A stretch of DNA of 64,000 bases, taken from Hexactinellida sp. DTS-2022. Lineage: Eukaryota > Porifera > Hexactinellida. Below the pieces are notes generated by a model, which saw only the letters and a program-made list of their open reading frames with translations, did not search any database and was not told the origin of the DNA. The translations under genes were made by a program, and so were the position numbers. Where the stretch lies: the NCBI GenBank assembly GCA_028753945.1, contig JAPNXP010000002.1, forward strand, positions 1,860,001 to 1,924,000. Direction: 5' to 3'. Positions 22,062 through 33,454 of the stretch are shown here, piece by piece; positions within the stretch are counted from its first letter, which is position 1; each line of letters opens with the position of its first letter.

Positions 22062-22447
22062 ATGAATGCAAATGAATATGACGAAATCATCCACTTTCTT
22101 CGGGAAGTAAATTTCCTAAGCATTTCAAGCTTCACGTCAGACAAAATGGAACTACAAAAGAAGATTGTCTTCCTATCTATTGGAGATTCCAACAGACTTT
22201 TCAATGTAATATTGACTTCCTTAGTCCCCTAGACTATTAATAACAACCAGTGGTTTAATTTAATTCTCCCTTTAGAGAGTAAAAGTAGAAGGCACAGAAA
22301 CAGATTTGGCAGTTCCATTGCAGTCTGAGTTGGACAACATCTATGAGAAGTTCCATGACGAAGTCGGTCATCCCGGAATAAATACTACCCTGCAATCAGT
22401 TCAGCAAAGATACACATGGGCAGGCATTTCCCAAGACGTTAAAGAAT
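22062..22447 (+). CDS. GIN-like integrase N-terminal exons (spliced)
   Basis: Exon 1 is 22062-22205 (MNANEYDEIIHFLREVNF.., phase 0), followed by a 70-nt intron with GTAATA donor at 22206 and CTCCCTTTAG acceptor ending at 22275. Exon 2 is 22276-22447 and encodes an H2C2 finger: HDEVGHPGINTTLQSVQQRY..DVKE. GTGAGT at 22448 is a good donor within the terminal Cys codon. 'EYDEII-FL' followed by an H2C2 finger is the usual start of gypsy-integrase-derived (GIN/Ginger-like) proteins in animals. The catalytic core was not found downstream, so this is either a fragment or an isolated exon pair. It may be transposon-derived rather than a host gene. Confidence 0.55.
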
Positions 22448-22713
22448 GTGAGTTTAATTATCCGGTATACCTTCCTAGATTGCATGCACGTGGTCTGGTT
22501 ATGGCCGGACCACTTGCCATTTACAGTGATAATATTATAAAGGAGAGGGCACTTCTATACTTTGTCATAGCTTAAAAAATTTACCAACCTATCTCGCTTC
22601 AATTGAACATTCTTATTTTATTATTCAATTGGGCTATTTTAATTTTTAATCTTTTTAATGGGCATGATGCAGTGTAACTATACTAAGCCACCAAAACTAT
22701 TTGAACAACAGAA

Positions 22714-22788
22714 CTTTCTTTAGCCACATTGCTTAATCTACCAAATGGATTACAGCTTATTCAGACCTGTGATGAAGAGGTGTTAAAG
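22714..22788 (+). pseudogene. LINE fragment abutting the hAT MITE
   Basis: TTTAGCCACATTGCTTAATC.. encodes LATLLNLPNGLQLIQT and is the same LINE sequence as at 30946-31012, ending at the identical hAT insertion point. Confidence 0.75.
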
Positions 22789-23745
22789 CAGTGTTTCTCA
22801 ACGTGGGCGATATCGCCCCTAGGGAGCGATACGAGAGACGAGGGGGGCGATAAAACGGTTAGGGGCGGTAGGGGGGCGATTTGATTCACTTTAGCTAGAA
22901 TCTAGAAATTTACATGTTCATCATTTCGGCTATTCTTGACCTAATTCAATCCCGATCTGAAAAATCTTGCACTGGGCACAATCAAGGGCCTCGATACTGG
23001 GGAACCTCGACCCCCCGAAATCAATACATTCGTGCGAGAGCTTCATTTCTCTCCCCCAATATTTTGTGAACCTCATGTATTTATTTCCCCTGAAATTAAT
23101 GATAAATTGTTGTCTTAAAATTATTTAGTTATACTCAATGTTATTTGATTTCTTCTTCTCTCCTAAATTTTTCTCGCTCGCTGCGCTCGCTCGTTTGTAA
23201 AATCCAGGTATTATTTGATTAAGAGGAAATCAATTAGTTATTTTATACAACTAAAAATACCTGTGCTTCGCCCCCCGACCCAATCTGCTTTTTAAATCTA
23301 CGCCCCTGGGCACCATGCCCAACTTTCACACTAAACATGGTTGTCAAATGTAAATATACCGATAATACCGTATTTCCCCGAATAAGCGCCTCGGTGCTTA
23401 TTGATTTCATGGTCAAAATTTGCACTCATTTTTTTATGAAATTTCCAGAAAATAATATTAAGGTGCATTCTAATGGTACCCAGCGAGATTAAACATCCTA
23501 TAATTGCCTAAATCACAACAATTCCATTGCAGTTATCATTTATTGGGAATAAATTTTAACAAACAGATACCATTTTTATTGAGCCAGCGCTTTTTTAAGC
23601 CCAGGCGCTTTTTCGAGGAAATACGGTTTATAGAATATCTGTCTTAGTTGCTTGGTTCTTTTTTATGTTAAAATTGGAGGGGGGCGATAAGCACTGGCAC
23701 TATCCGCTAAGGGGGCGATCGACTGAAAAAGGTTGAGAAACACTT
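22789..23745. mobile_element. hAT MITE copy 1 (CAGTGTTTCTCAAC ends)
   Basis: CAGTGTTTCTCAACGTGGGC at the left, GGTTGAGAAACACTT at the right. GGGGGGCGAT motifs near both ends. TGTTAAAG lies on the left, but the right flank (CTTTAGAC) only partly matches, so the right junction is altered compared with copy 2 (29984-30937). A TA-type MITE is nested at 23368-23626. Confidence 0.82.
23368..23626. mobile_element. Nested MITE with CCGTATTTCC ends
   Basis: CCGTATTTCCCCGAATAAGC at the left pairs with GCTTTTTCGAGGAAATACGG at the right. Both hAT copies share it, so it was inserted before their duplication. The ends are related to the 10351-10612 MITE. Confidence 0.75.
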
Positions 23746-25529
23746 CTTTAGACCTTCAATTGACTTCAATCCAGAATATTTGTAACATCCCGTAAAAATC
23801 TTCTTACAATGTTGTCATTTGTAAGAAATCCTAAAGAAGAATATGTACATAGGCAGATCTTCATGACTCCTCTACATGAAGAGTTGCACGCTACACAAAA
23901 GTTACACAAAGCACACGACTAAAATTCCCAAAACTATGTTATTCGAGTTTTGGATGGTGGAATAGGAGAGGAAGTCGTGAGTTAACAATTATTGATACGA
24001 TAACTACAAATTATTATTGTAGAAATTTATTGTAGAAAAGAGACATTATGGAGATTATACTCGGATGAACAGCAGATTTCTACCCCAGCTATACAGATAC
24101 CCAACGTGTTAGATACACAAACAAAGTACATAATTTCGTTCTAAGTTAAACGAATCTAACAATCCACCCATACAACTCAAATTCAGTTAAAATAGAATGT
24201 TTTTCAGTTAAGTACCTTCGAAAGCAGGATGTAACATTAGAATTATTCTTATATTTATTAAATTGTAACGAATTTATATTTTTAGGGAATGCAGTGTTTA
24301 AACTCAATGCTATGGGAATCATTTGAAGACGCAGTTCCTGTCCGCAATCAAACGACACCCCGATGGACCCAAAATCAATGTGACAGATGAAAATTGGCAG
24401 CGTAGTAAATGCGATATGTTTGGGATATCATTTGAATCAGTTTGCAGACAACCGTATAATAGCTTTGAGAAGTCACTTAGCGGTTTGAACTTTGGGAAAT
24501 GGAATGCCGTCGCGGTATGCTAGTAGTGTGCTTTGAATCTATTCAGTGTGCATTGGCAGCCACTTCGACCGCTCTCCCCAAATAAGCTCCCAGCGCTGCC
24601 ACTGAGGGTAATAACCATAAGTCGTAAGAAATCATGATTAGATTATTGAAATTTAGGAGAAATAAAAAGGCTTAAACATTTTTTAAATCGTTTTATTTCA
24701 CACAACAAATATTGTATAAAATATTTTGTTTATATGATTTTCTTAATCGTAATTAGAAAAGGTAGTGTGGCTATTGACGTAAATGACACCGTGTATTATA
24801 ATTTCGTATGCTGGCTAAACAAAGTTAATAACTATAAGTAATAGCTAACAAACTTACATAATTTAAATGTTAATAGCTTTATTCGCTATTGTTATATTTT
24901 GCGAAGTGGAAAGGGGAGAGGAGGGCGATGGAGGAGATGAGGTGGAGTAGAGAAGGGGAGTCCGAGATTTTTACTCTAAGAAGGTTGTTACGGGGAGTAG
25001 GAGGTGGAGTAGTAGGGAGGCCAGGAGACGGAGGGCATGGAGGAAGAGGAGGATGCTGTTAGGGTTTTTATGATAAAAAAAATTGTATTTAGATATTGTA
25101 GTTAGTACATGTATTTATTAGTGTGTTTTATTTAATTAATTTAGTAAATTTATTCTGTTTGTTTGTAATAGTTGTTTAGTTTTTAATTAAAGTTGTGTCC
25201 CTGCAATTGTTAGTATTATAACCATATGCTGAATTTGGAAATTATTAGATTAGGGTAAAATAGTCAAATTAGATATACATTGGAAATTGGGCAACTGGTA
25301 TAACTTGATATAATAATTATCAGTGATTAAGTAATTTAAAAGGGATAAATTTTGCAGATAGAATACAAAATATAGTGAAACGTTCAAAACAGGTAATCAA
25401 GTCAGAAATAGGTATATTTACCAGGATCTCAAAACAATATATAATAGAACATCTATGTCTCTATGGTTTATCTATACTATGGTCCCAAAATTGTAGAATC
25501 TTAAAATTCATAATAAAAAGTGATATTAA
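23746..25529. other. Intronic stretch; polypurine tract inside
   Basis: No supported gene. The 66-codon plus frame at 24323-24523 has no recognised motif. A G/A-rich run at 24903-25062 stands out. An imperfect GGCAGC/GCTGCC pair lies near 24555-24600. Confidence 0.4.
24903..25062 (+). repeat. Polypurine (G/A-rich) tract
   Basis: About 160 bp of mostly GGAG/GGGGAG/GAGGAG runs on the plus strand (AGGGGAGAGGAGGGCGATGG..), interrupted by a short AT segment. Base composition is unlike its neighbours. Confidence 0.75.
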
Positions 25530-25760
25530 GTAGAAAATTACTTTTATAGTAGTGTGTAAAAATCTCACTCGTCTCGAAATATCACTGTATAATTTATAAT
25601 AGCACATGCATGGTTTGTAATGGTAACGTCTCAAAACAAGCCAAAATTTCCTTTTATAGCGTCTCAAAATATCACTGTATAATTTCTAATAGCACATCCG
25701 TGGTTTGCTAGTAGTAGTGTCTGGAAATCTCACGTGTCTCAAAACATCATGCAACAGTCC
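25530..25760. repeat. Diverged repeat, also at 21785-21860
   Basis: AAATATCACTGTATAATTTC.. and GTGGTTTGCTA..GTAGT occur twice here and once inverted around 21800-21860. No ends could be defined. Confidence 0.55.
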
Positions 25761-25778
25761 CATCAATTCAATTGAAGT

Positions 25779-26410
25779 GTAATTTAATTGAAGTGTTAAG
25801 ACCAGTTATGACACCTAAAACATTCTGCTGCCCAAGAGAGTTCATTTTATCAGGTCTCTCGATAGGAATTGTCACATTATCCCCAACGAGTGCTGGTACA
25901 CCAGGGTTGCAAATCCAATCCAATCCAATCGAGCAAAATTTGGACAATCGGCTATCCAAATTTCCACAATCGATTATTCGGATGACAATGCAATCGCAAT
26001 CGACAATCCAAAATATCATCGATTTTTTGGATTGTTTCCCCGATTTTTTTCGATCGTTTAATCCTCAGTATTATATTAAAAAGAGTTATGTTTCATCATA
26101 TGTTCAAACTTAAAACATATATTATTGGGTATAATTGACGAGCAATTGGGCATTTTAAATTTTGGCATTATTTAGAAATTGAAAAAACAAACAATCGAAA
26201 AAATCGATGAAAATTCATCGATTGCAATCCAATCGATAAAAATCGAACCAATCCAATCGATGAAAAATGCAGCAATCCAACCGATAATCCAATCGATGAA
26301 AAATGCAGCAATCGGCAATCGAAAATCTTCTCGATTGGATTGGATTGGAAACCCTGAACACATCTTGCTTCCTTTTGATACCAACTCTCACAACCAGCGG
26401 CCGTATTCAC
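25779..26410 (-). pseudogene. KRBA2-like C-terminal fragment split by a MITE
   Basis: On the minus strand GIKRKQDV precedes and VPALVGDNVTIPIERPDK..NVLGVITGLNT follows the MITE at 25902-26356. The motif GDNV-(T/A)-(I/V)-PI..LGVI is shared with the 11153-12930 integrase (GDNVAVPIPTVDRG..ILGVI). It is a second, different copy with nothing else preserved. Confidence 0.6.
25902..26356. mobile_element. hAT-type MITE, ATCCAATC family copy 1
   Basis: CAGGGTTGCAAATCCAATCC at the left and ATTGGAAACCCTG at the right; the interior is rich in ATCGATTG repeats. No clean duplication at this copy. Copies at 36098-36496 and 54972-55468 have them. Confidence 0.75.
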
Positions 26411-26970
26411 TAAGAACTTAAGTACTAAGATCAGATCAGTCTTAAGTCATAAGATCGATCTTAAGACCGAACTTAGAGCTATTTACTAAGAAATAAGATC
26501 GAACTTAAAAATAACTTTAAGGTAAATATGATTAGAATAAAGCATTATCCTAATTAAGTACAAAACTAATGTATAATTTAGTTATGGTAAGTGTTTATTT
26601 ATTATTGATCTAGTAGAAATATATATTTCTTAATTTTTCTTTTTGAGCAACAGTTGAGGCAATTAATGTCAAATTATTAGGAACAAAGAAGAATGATTCC
26701 CCACCCCTGTAAGACATAGCTAATATCAAATATTAATCAAGGTAGATTAAATGTTCGATAGAAGTTTGAACAACGTTTAAGAAGTAATTAGTAAAATCGA
26801 ATCAAATACAATACTTAAGACACCTCTCTTAGTTGCTTAAAGTTCGGTCTTAAGATCGAACATAAATCTTAGTGAATACCGATCTTAGTGATTTCAACTT
26901 AAGATCGAACATAAGACTTTAGTACTAAGATCGATCTTAAGTTCGAATCTTAAGTTCTTAGTGAGTACGG
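26399..26970. mobile_element. TIR element with AAGATCGATCTTAAG repeats
   Basis: Left CCGTATTCACTAAGAACTTA, right inverse CCGTACTCACTAAGAACTTA. The sub-terminal regions repeat the palindromic AAGATCGATCTTAAG motif. Class not determined, since no target duplication is certain. Confidence 0.7.
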
Positions 26971-26984
26971 ATGATGGCTTTCAT

Positions 26985-27358
26985 CCACTGAAAATTTCTC
27001 ACGCCTCGACAAGTTATGACGTCATTGTCACATTTCGAGAAGAATGAAATTCACTTAATTAATCGCCCATATTCCCTAACGCCCTATTAAGAGATAAAAA
27101 TCAAAAATTTAATAGAACATGTACATTAATGATGCGGACACGTTGGTAATTCCAAATTGACAATATGCTTACTCATTATTGCATGATGACGTAACGACGT
27201 AATCACTAAAAATTTTCAATGTTTAATTTGACTATTTAGGCCTATTTACGCTTTATAATAAATGTTATAAGTATATAAACCACACAACAACCCGCGAAGA
27301 GGTTATTGCGTGTGGTTGTGTTCTGCCGCGAAGCGACCTAGCAAGCGAAGCGCGCTAG
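26985..27358 (+). mobile_element. Helitron, 5'-truncated, CTAG end intact
   Basis: Shares TCGACAAGTTATGACGTCAT and the terminal GCGAAGCGCGCTAG (27345-27358), followed by T. The 5' terminus is absent. Confidence 0.78.
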
Positions 27359-27587
27359 TATTAAATTAAATTAAAGTACAAGTCTTTAAAAAATTGCTAT
27401 ATTAGGAGTTCTTTGCACAATATTTTAGATAATATTTGTACGATTCTGTTCATAAGAGCGGGCGGCAGCTCATCTTATCTTATTTTTTGATGACGGCATA
27501 TTTGATAATTATCTGAGCAAATATTCTAATTTTTTTATTTTTATTTAATTTAATCCATTTATCTGCCTCAACAAGAAATATACATAC

Positions 27588-28292
27588 CATAGACTCCTTT
27601 AATAGAAGGACTAGTATCTGACAATCTGGGATTGCGGAACTTGGGTCCCAAGTTCAATTTGGGTCCCATCATATCTTGGGTTGTACACATGCTAGAACCT
27701 TCATCTTGGTGTCTAACATGGGATTTTTAGGGATGAGAAATCAATTTATTACACTTTTGACCTTTTACCACGTCACCTAAAGGTCATTTTAACACAAATA
27801 GTCTTTATAAATATGTATATATTTCTTTTTTACATGTTGTATTAAATTTTCACGTTTCTATCTCTCATGGAGCGTGAGTTATAAGCTAATTTGTGGATTT
27901 TCACATTTTCAAAAAGGTGACAATGACGTCATAATTACATTGTAGATATGAATTTTGGTTTAAGACTCGAACTGTCCGAGCCAGACCCAAAATAGCCCTG
28001 CATGCAAAAAATCAGCCCGTAGGTCTTGTAGTTTCGTCAATCAACTCTCATCATAGAAATATATACATATTTATAAAGACTATTTGTGTTAAAATGACCT
28101 TTAGGTGACGTGGTAAAAGGTCAAAAGTGTAATAAATTGATTTCTCATCCCTAAAATCCCATGTTAGACATCAAGATGAAGGTTCTAGCATGTGTACAAC
28201 CCAAGATATGATGGGACCCAAATTGAACTTGGGACCCAAGTTCCGCAATCCCAGATTGTCAGATACTAGTCCTTCTATTAAAGGAGTCTATG
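27588..28292. mobile_element. Foldback element, arms about 240 bp, duplication ATACATAC
   Basis: CATAGACTCCTTTAATAGAA at the left; the right arm is almost the perfect inverse over about 240 bp, with a spacer of about 225 bp. ATACATAC at 27580-27587 and 28293-28300. It sits in the 3' untranslated part of the LINE, and the LINE tail resumes on its far side. Confidence 0.87.
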
Positions 28293-28431
28293 ATACATAC
28301 ACTAATTGTTTACATGAGGCAGAGGGGAAGGATCACAAGGAATATAAGAACCATACTAGGTAGTCCACCCGAAGTACAATGTTGAAACTAGTACAATATT
28401 AGGTACAAAATAATGTGTTCTTATAGTGATG

Positions 28432-29983
28432 TCAACGATCCCATGTTACGGATGGTTTATCTGGATTAAAGTCTTTGGTCTTGCTCATATAAAACTCATT
28501 ACAATGTTTTGTAAAAGAGGAAGGGTTGAGGTTAGATAATCTCAAAAACTTGGGTAAATTATTCCATAGATGCGGTATTCTATTATAAAAACTTTGCTTA
28601 TATAACTCTGTTCTACAATGTCTCAATTTAAGTTTGCCCTCTGAAAACGATCTCAGTCTTTTATCTGAACAAAAACTTATATAAGACTCGAAATCGCATT
28701 TATAAAGCCCACATTTCATCATATAGAAAGTTGATAAGTATTTAACTTCTCTGCGGTAGACAAGAGGTAATAATTTAAAAAGTTCTAATCTCGTAGGGTA
28801 GTCTAATTCTGGCAATAGGAGTCTCGTTGCCCGTCGCTGCACACCTTCAATTAATTTAACTAAATAAAGAGATTTGGGATTCCAGATCTCGGAGGCATAC
28901 TCAAGATGAGAGCGTACCAACGCAGTGTACAAGGTACAAGGATCTGAAAGTAGGCAAAAGGTTCTTAACTCCGTGTAAAGTGCGACGAATAAAGCTTAGC
29001 ATCTTATTCGCCCGACTAACAACATCCTGAATATAATGTTTGAAGCGAGCATCACTTGTAAATCAGACTCCAAGATCGCGTTGAGATTCCAATCTTTTTA
29101 ATGTTTGATCTCTGATAGTGTAATCGAAGTGAGTAGGTGTCCGTTTCCTTGTCATTGTTATAATACTGCATTTTTGTAGATTAAAAGTTAACTTGCATGT
29201 TTCACTCCACTCTGTCATCTTGTCAATATCACTCTGTACTGTAGAGCTAAACAGTCTTCGGTCGAGCGTATTAGGCGCAGACATTTGGCGTCATCTGCAA
29301 ACTGCGCAAGGGTGGTGCAATCCGAGGCAACATCAGGCATGTCATTAATAAAAACTAAAAATAGTAGAGGTCCAATTATTGACCCCTGGGGAACACCAGA
29401 TGTAACTTTAAGTCATTCTGAGGCTTTACCATCTATAACCACTCTTTGTGATCTTCCATCTAGGTAGCTTGTGAACCACTCTAATAAAGGGCCTCTTATA
29501 CCTAACTTCCCAAGTTTGTCAATGAGACGCAAGTGAGATACCGAATCAAAGGCCTTTGTAAAGTCTAAGAAGATACAATCGGTCTGGTTGCCCTGGTCGA
29601 TTCCTTTGGATATAAGGTGAAATGTATTAAGGAGCTGAGTTGTACATGAGCGACCTTTTACAAAACCATGTTGGAGGTGGTAAATTGATTTTCAAGAAAT
29701 AGAAATAATTTATCATAAACACAACGCTCAGTTATCTTTGAAATAAGACTGAGTAGAGAGATAGGACGGTAGTTGGACACATCCTCATTGTTACCCTTCT
29801 TGAAGATTGGTATTATATTTGCACATTTCCACCCTTTAGGGATTTGACCGAGGCGCAAGGACATATTGATTAAACCCGTGAGAGAAGGGGTAATTTCATA
29901 AGCACATTCCTTCAGGAGCCTTCCAGGCAGTTCATCTGAACCACAAGCTTTCGAAGGATCAATTGCTTTCAAAAGCTTTAACA
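28432..29983 (-). pseudogene. LINE reverse transcriptase, broken
   Basis: Motifs in order: LLKAIDPSKACGSDELPGRL (RT block 0), WKCANIIPIFKKG and NYRPISLLS (block 1), FLDFTKAFDSVSH (block 3), [20 protein letters not shown] (block 4), the catalytic [11 protein letters not shown] (near 29285-29310), then SHLEYASEIWNP and GVQRRATRLL in the C-terminal part, ending at 28432. This is the order found in CR1/L2/Jockey-group LINEs, which copy RNA into DNA at a nicked target. Breaks: a stop just before FTSDARFKHYI (about 29065), a frameshift near 28935, and more around 29290 and 29650. Inactive. The 5' continuation lies beyond the inserted hAT at 30946-31012. Confidence 0.85.
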
Positions 29984-30937
29984 AAGTGTTTCTCAACCTT
30001 TTTCAGTCGATCGCCCCCTTAGCGGATAGTGCCAGTGCTTATCGGCCCCCCTACAATTTTAACATAAAAAAGAACCAAGCAACTAAGACAGATATTCTAT
30101 AAACCGTATTTCCTCGAAAAAGCGTCTGGGCTTAAAAAAGCGCTGGCTCAATAAAAATTGTATCTGTTAAAATTTATTCCCAATAAATGATAACTGCAAT
30201 GGAATTGTTGTGATTTAGGCAATTATAGGATGTTTAATCTCGCTGGGTACCATTAGAATGCACCTTAATATTATTTTCTGGAAATTTCATAAAAAAATGA
30301 GTGCAAATTTTGACCATGAAATCAATAAGCACCGAGGCGCTTATTCGGGGAAATACGGTATTATCGGTATATTTACATTTGACAACCATGTTTAGTGTGA
30401 AAGTTGGGCATGGTGCCCAGGGGCGTAGATTTAAAAAGCAGATTGGGTCGGGGGGCGAAGCACAGGTATTTTTAGTTGTATAAAATAACTAATTGATTTC
30501 CTCTTAATCAAATAATACCTGGATTTTACAAACGAGCGAGCGCAGCGAGCGAGAAAAATTTAGGAGAGAAGAAGAAATCAAATAACATTGAGTATAACTA
30601 AATAATTTTAAGACAACAATTTATCATTAATTTCAGGGGAAATAAATACATGAGGTTCACAAAATATTGGGGGAGAGAAATGAAGCTCTCGCACGAATGT
30701 ATTGATTTCGGGGGGTCGAGGTTCCCCAGTATCGAGGCCCTTGATTGTGCCCAGTGCAAGATTTTTCAGATCGGGATTGAATTAGGTCAAGAATAGCCGA
30801 AATGATGAACATGTAAATTTCTAGATTCTAGCTAAAGTGAATCAAATCGCCCCCCTACCGCCCCTAACCGTTTTATCGCCCCCCTCGTCTCTCGTATCGC
30901 TCCCTAGGGGCGATATCGCCCACGTTGAGAAACACTG
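29984..30937. mobile_element. hAT MITE copy 2, 954 bp, duplication CTTTAACA
   Basis: Near-identical inverted copy of 22789-23745. Exact CTTTAACA at 29976-29983 and 30938-30945. Excision restores the LINE frame (..DEEVLK-LLKAIDPSK..). Confidence 0.9.
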
Positions 30938-31012
30938 CTTTAACACCTCTTCATCACAGGTCTGAATAAGCTGTAATCCATTTGGTAGATTAAGCAATGT
31001 GGCTAAAGATGG

Positions 31013-32134
31013 TTGATCCTCTGGCTTGAGGTAATAATGGAATAATGACGATAATGACAATATTCATGCGGAAGTGATATCTGAAGCGGGCGGAGTTGAA
31101 ACAATATTCCAACTAACAATGGACTAAATTACTTGTCTCATACTTATTTTATATTAGCGAGGGTGTACTGTAATAACTAACCAAGTCAGTCATTTTAGAA
31201 CTGGGGCACTATACTATAATTTAGTCGGCACAGTAAAAGAGAGTTAATGAATTGTCTTAGATTACGTAGTGGGAATCAACAACATTGATGTTAAAAGCAG
31301 AAATAATGAAGAAATCACAATTAAAACCTTAAGAAGAAATTAAACAAATCTGAAAAAATAAAATAAAAGCGACCCTGTTTTTTTGGGGGGAGTGTACCTT
31401 TAAAGTTTTTGGAAACAGAACCCAATAGAAACAGCTAACAAGTCATTTTAAAGAGAATAATCTATTTGTTATAATTTAGCAAATATTTGAGAATCAAATG
31501 ACATTGACGTAAAACTCCGTGTCTCCTCTGCGGACTGAAACAAAATAACCTAGATTCAGTTTGAAATTGGATAGGAATTGACACTTTTAATTAACCGTAC
31601 TCAGTTTACTTTTCAAAATCCTAAATCACTATTTTCCCAACCTCAATTTTGAATGTTTATAACTCCAAAATAAACGTAAATACAATATAAATCACAAAAT
31701 TCTGCATCTATACAAAGTAGAACTACAAATCTTGAGAATTGTAAACAAATTTTGAAAAGAGATTTTTGATGAAATACCAAACACACTTTGTATGATAAAA
31801 AAATAACCAACAGAATGTTAATTATATAAAATAAGTGATATCACGGAAATCCTCAGTACCTCCCCTGTCGACTGATACGAAATTCATTCAAATCTAATAA
31901 CTAGAAGTTAGTCAAATATTGACTGAGTGACCCTGGTCAAATAGTAATAAATAATCAGTGTCTAGATACGTGTTTACTGTTAATTATATCCTCAGTATCA
32001 AAAATGCTTAGTACAAAATGAAAACTTCCTCAGAATGTTGGCATTTGTAAATTAGACAAATATCAAAGTATTGTTTAATTAATAAGAAATCAAGCATACT
32101 TTAAATCGTTCCCCTTGCATTATCTTAATCAATA
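31013..32134. other. Intronic AT-rich stretch
   Basis: No gene seen. Around 31183-31240 there is one diverged copy of the ACTATACTATAGTATAGT-type unit found at 52252 and 62343. Around 31520-31600 there is weak inverted similarity to 15855-15950 (AGATTCAGTTTGAAATTG..). Confidence 0.45.
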
Positions 32135-33142
32135 CGAGCCCTTGGCTACAGTCGCTTAGCGACGGATAACTCAACAGCTACGCGGTCTCGCTTCTCCAAT
32201 AGACAATAAATTTAACATAAAAAATTGAAAACATTTAGCATACTTGTTTATCCCTATACGGTATACCCGAGGAAAGCTAGCCTCTAGATTCAATTTGAAT
32301 TTGTAATTTACCCATTTAAGTAAACAAACAATAAATATTTCTATTAGAAATTTAATAGCGCGCTACGATTGCTCGTTCGCTTTGCGATTGTTGTGTGTTG
32401 CACTTAGCATTTCGTGCCTCGCAAAGAAGAATTTTTTTTTTTCTGAATAAAGTATTTTGTGTAAATATTGTATGATTATGATGACGTCATATTTTGACAA
32501 TTTGGTAATGGGAAAACATATTATTGATTTTTGGATGGGGGATAAATAGATACTATTAATGAACAAAATGTACAAAATTTTCAGGTTTATGAGTATAAGA
32601 AAGTCTAAGTTATAAGCAATTAGGTTGATTTTCATTTTCAAAAATGTGTTAATGAAGTTATGATATAATATCATATATATACAGTAGAACCTCGTTAATA
32701 CGAACACCAACTTGTTTGCCTATAATACCCATTGAAAGATAACTTCTAGGTTGATTTTGAATTTTTATTAATTTGTTTACCTTTTTTTTGTAAACACAAC
32801 AATAAATATTCTTATTAAAAATGCGAAATTCGTGTTTAGCATACTTGTTTGCCTATAATACCCGTTGAAAGCTAACTTCTAGGTTGATTTTGAATTTTCA
32901 TTAATTTGTTTACCCATTTGTGTAAACAATAAAATAAATATTCATATCAGAAATATATAAATGTGAAATTCGTGTTCGGCATATTTGTTTACCTATATAA
33001 CATATGTTTACCTATCAAAACATTTGGAAGTTAGTTTATATCTCAATTATAATTGCCGTTTCTATTCCCCTATCACTTTAATACAATCCGGACATATAAA
33101 CAAACACACACACACCAATCGAGTTTTAATTATATATATAGA
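32135..33142 (-). mobile_element. Helitron-like element, CTCG-ended family, copy B
   Basis: On the minus strand it starts TCTATATATATAATTAAAAC after A and ends AAGGGCTCG before T, as copy A. The interior carries tandem units of about 120 bp (TTTGCCTATAATACCCGTTG..). The 3' hairpin series is present (GTCGCTTAGCGAC). Confidence 0.72.
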
Positions 33143-33454
33143 TACACTCAATCCTCCCTTATCCGGACACTGTCGTCCAGAGGGTGGCCGTAACTGGAAT
33201 TTTCCCGGATTTCAGAAAACAATGGATAGTGCATGTCAGCATGTGTAATCCCACAGTACGAAATGCATATTTTATATAGATTCAATCAAAAACCAAAAAC
33301 TGATGTTTTCAGTGGCTTGTGGACAATTTAACATGGTATTTCCATTATATTTTGTCATTAAACTCATTATTGGGTAAATAAATACATAATTAGCTAGGAT
33401 TTATACTAATAAAATCCCGATTTGAGGGATGTGCCCGTATCTGAGAGGTCCGGG

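Larger units (their letters stand above)
27530..31012 (-). mobile_element. Non-LTR retrotransposon (CR1/L2/Jockey-like), interrupted
   Basis: Minus-strand LINE: coding part 28432-29983 plus 30946-31012, a 3' region running through 28301-28431, and an A/T-rich tail at about 27530-27579 (TGGATTAAATTAAATAAAAA). It is split by the foldback element (27588-28292) and the hAT MITE (29984-30937). The 5' end and endonuclease are absent. Confidence 0.75.

Noticed and set aside
23243..23425. 60-codon frame repeated identically at 30301-30483
   Set aside because: Identical only because both hAT MITE copies are near-identical; it overlaps a nested MITE end and has no motif.
26168..26421. Frames on both strands rich in Ile, Asp, Ser
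   Set aside because: Products of the ATCGATTG repeats of the MITE; the same pattern appears at 36103-36539 and 55021-55580.
32363..32710. 115-codon minus-strand frame
   Set aside because: Ile/Leu/Phe-rich low-complexity translation of the AT-rich interior of a Helitron-like element.
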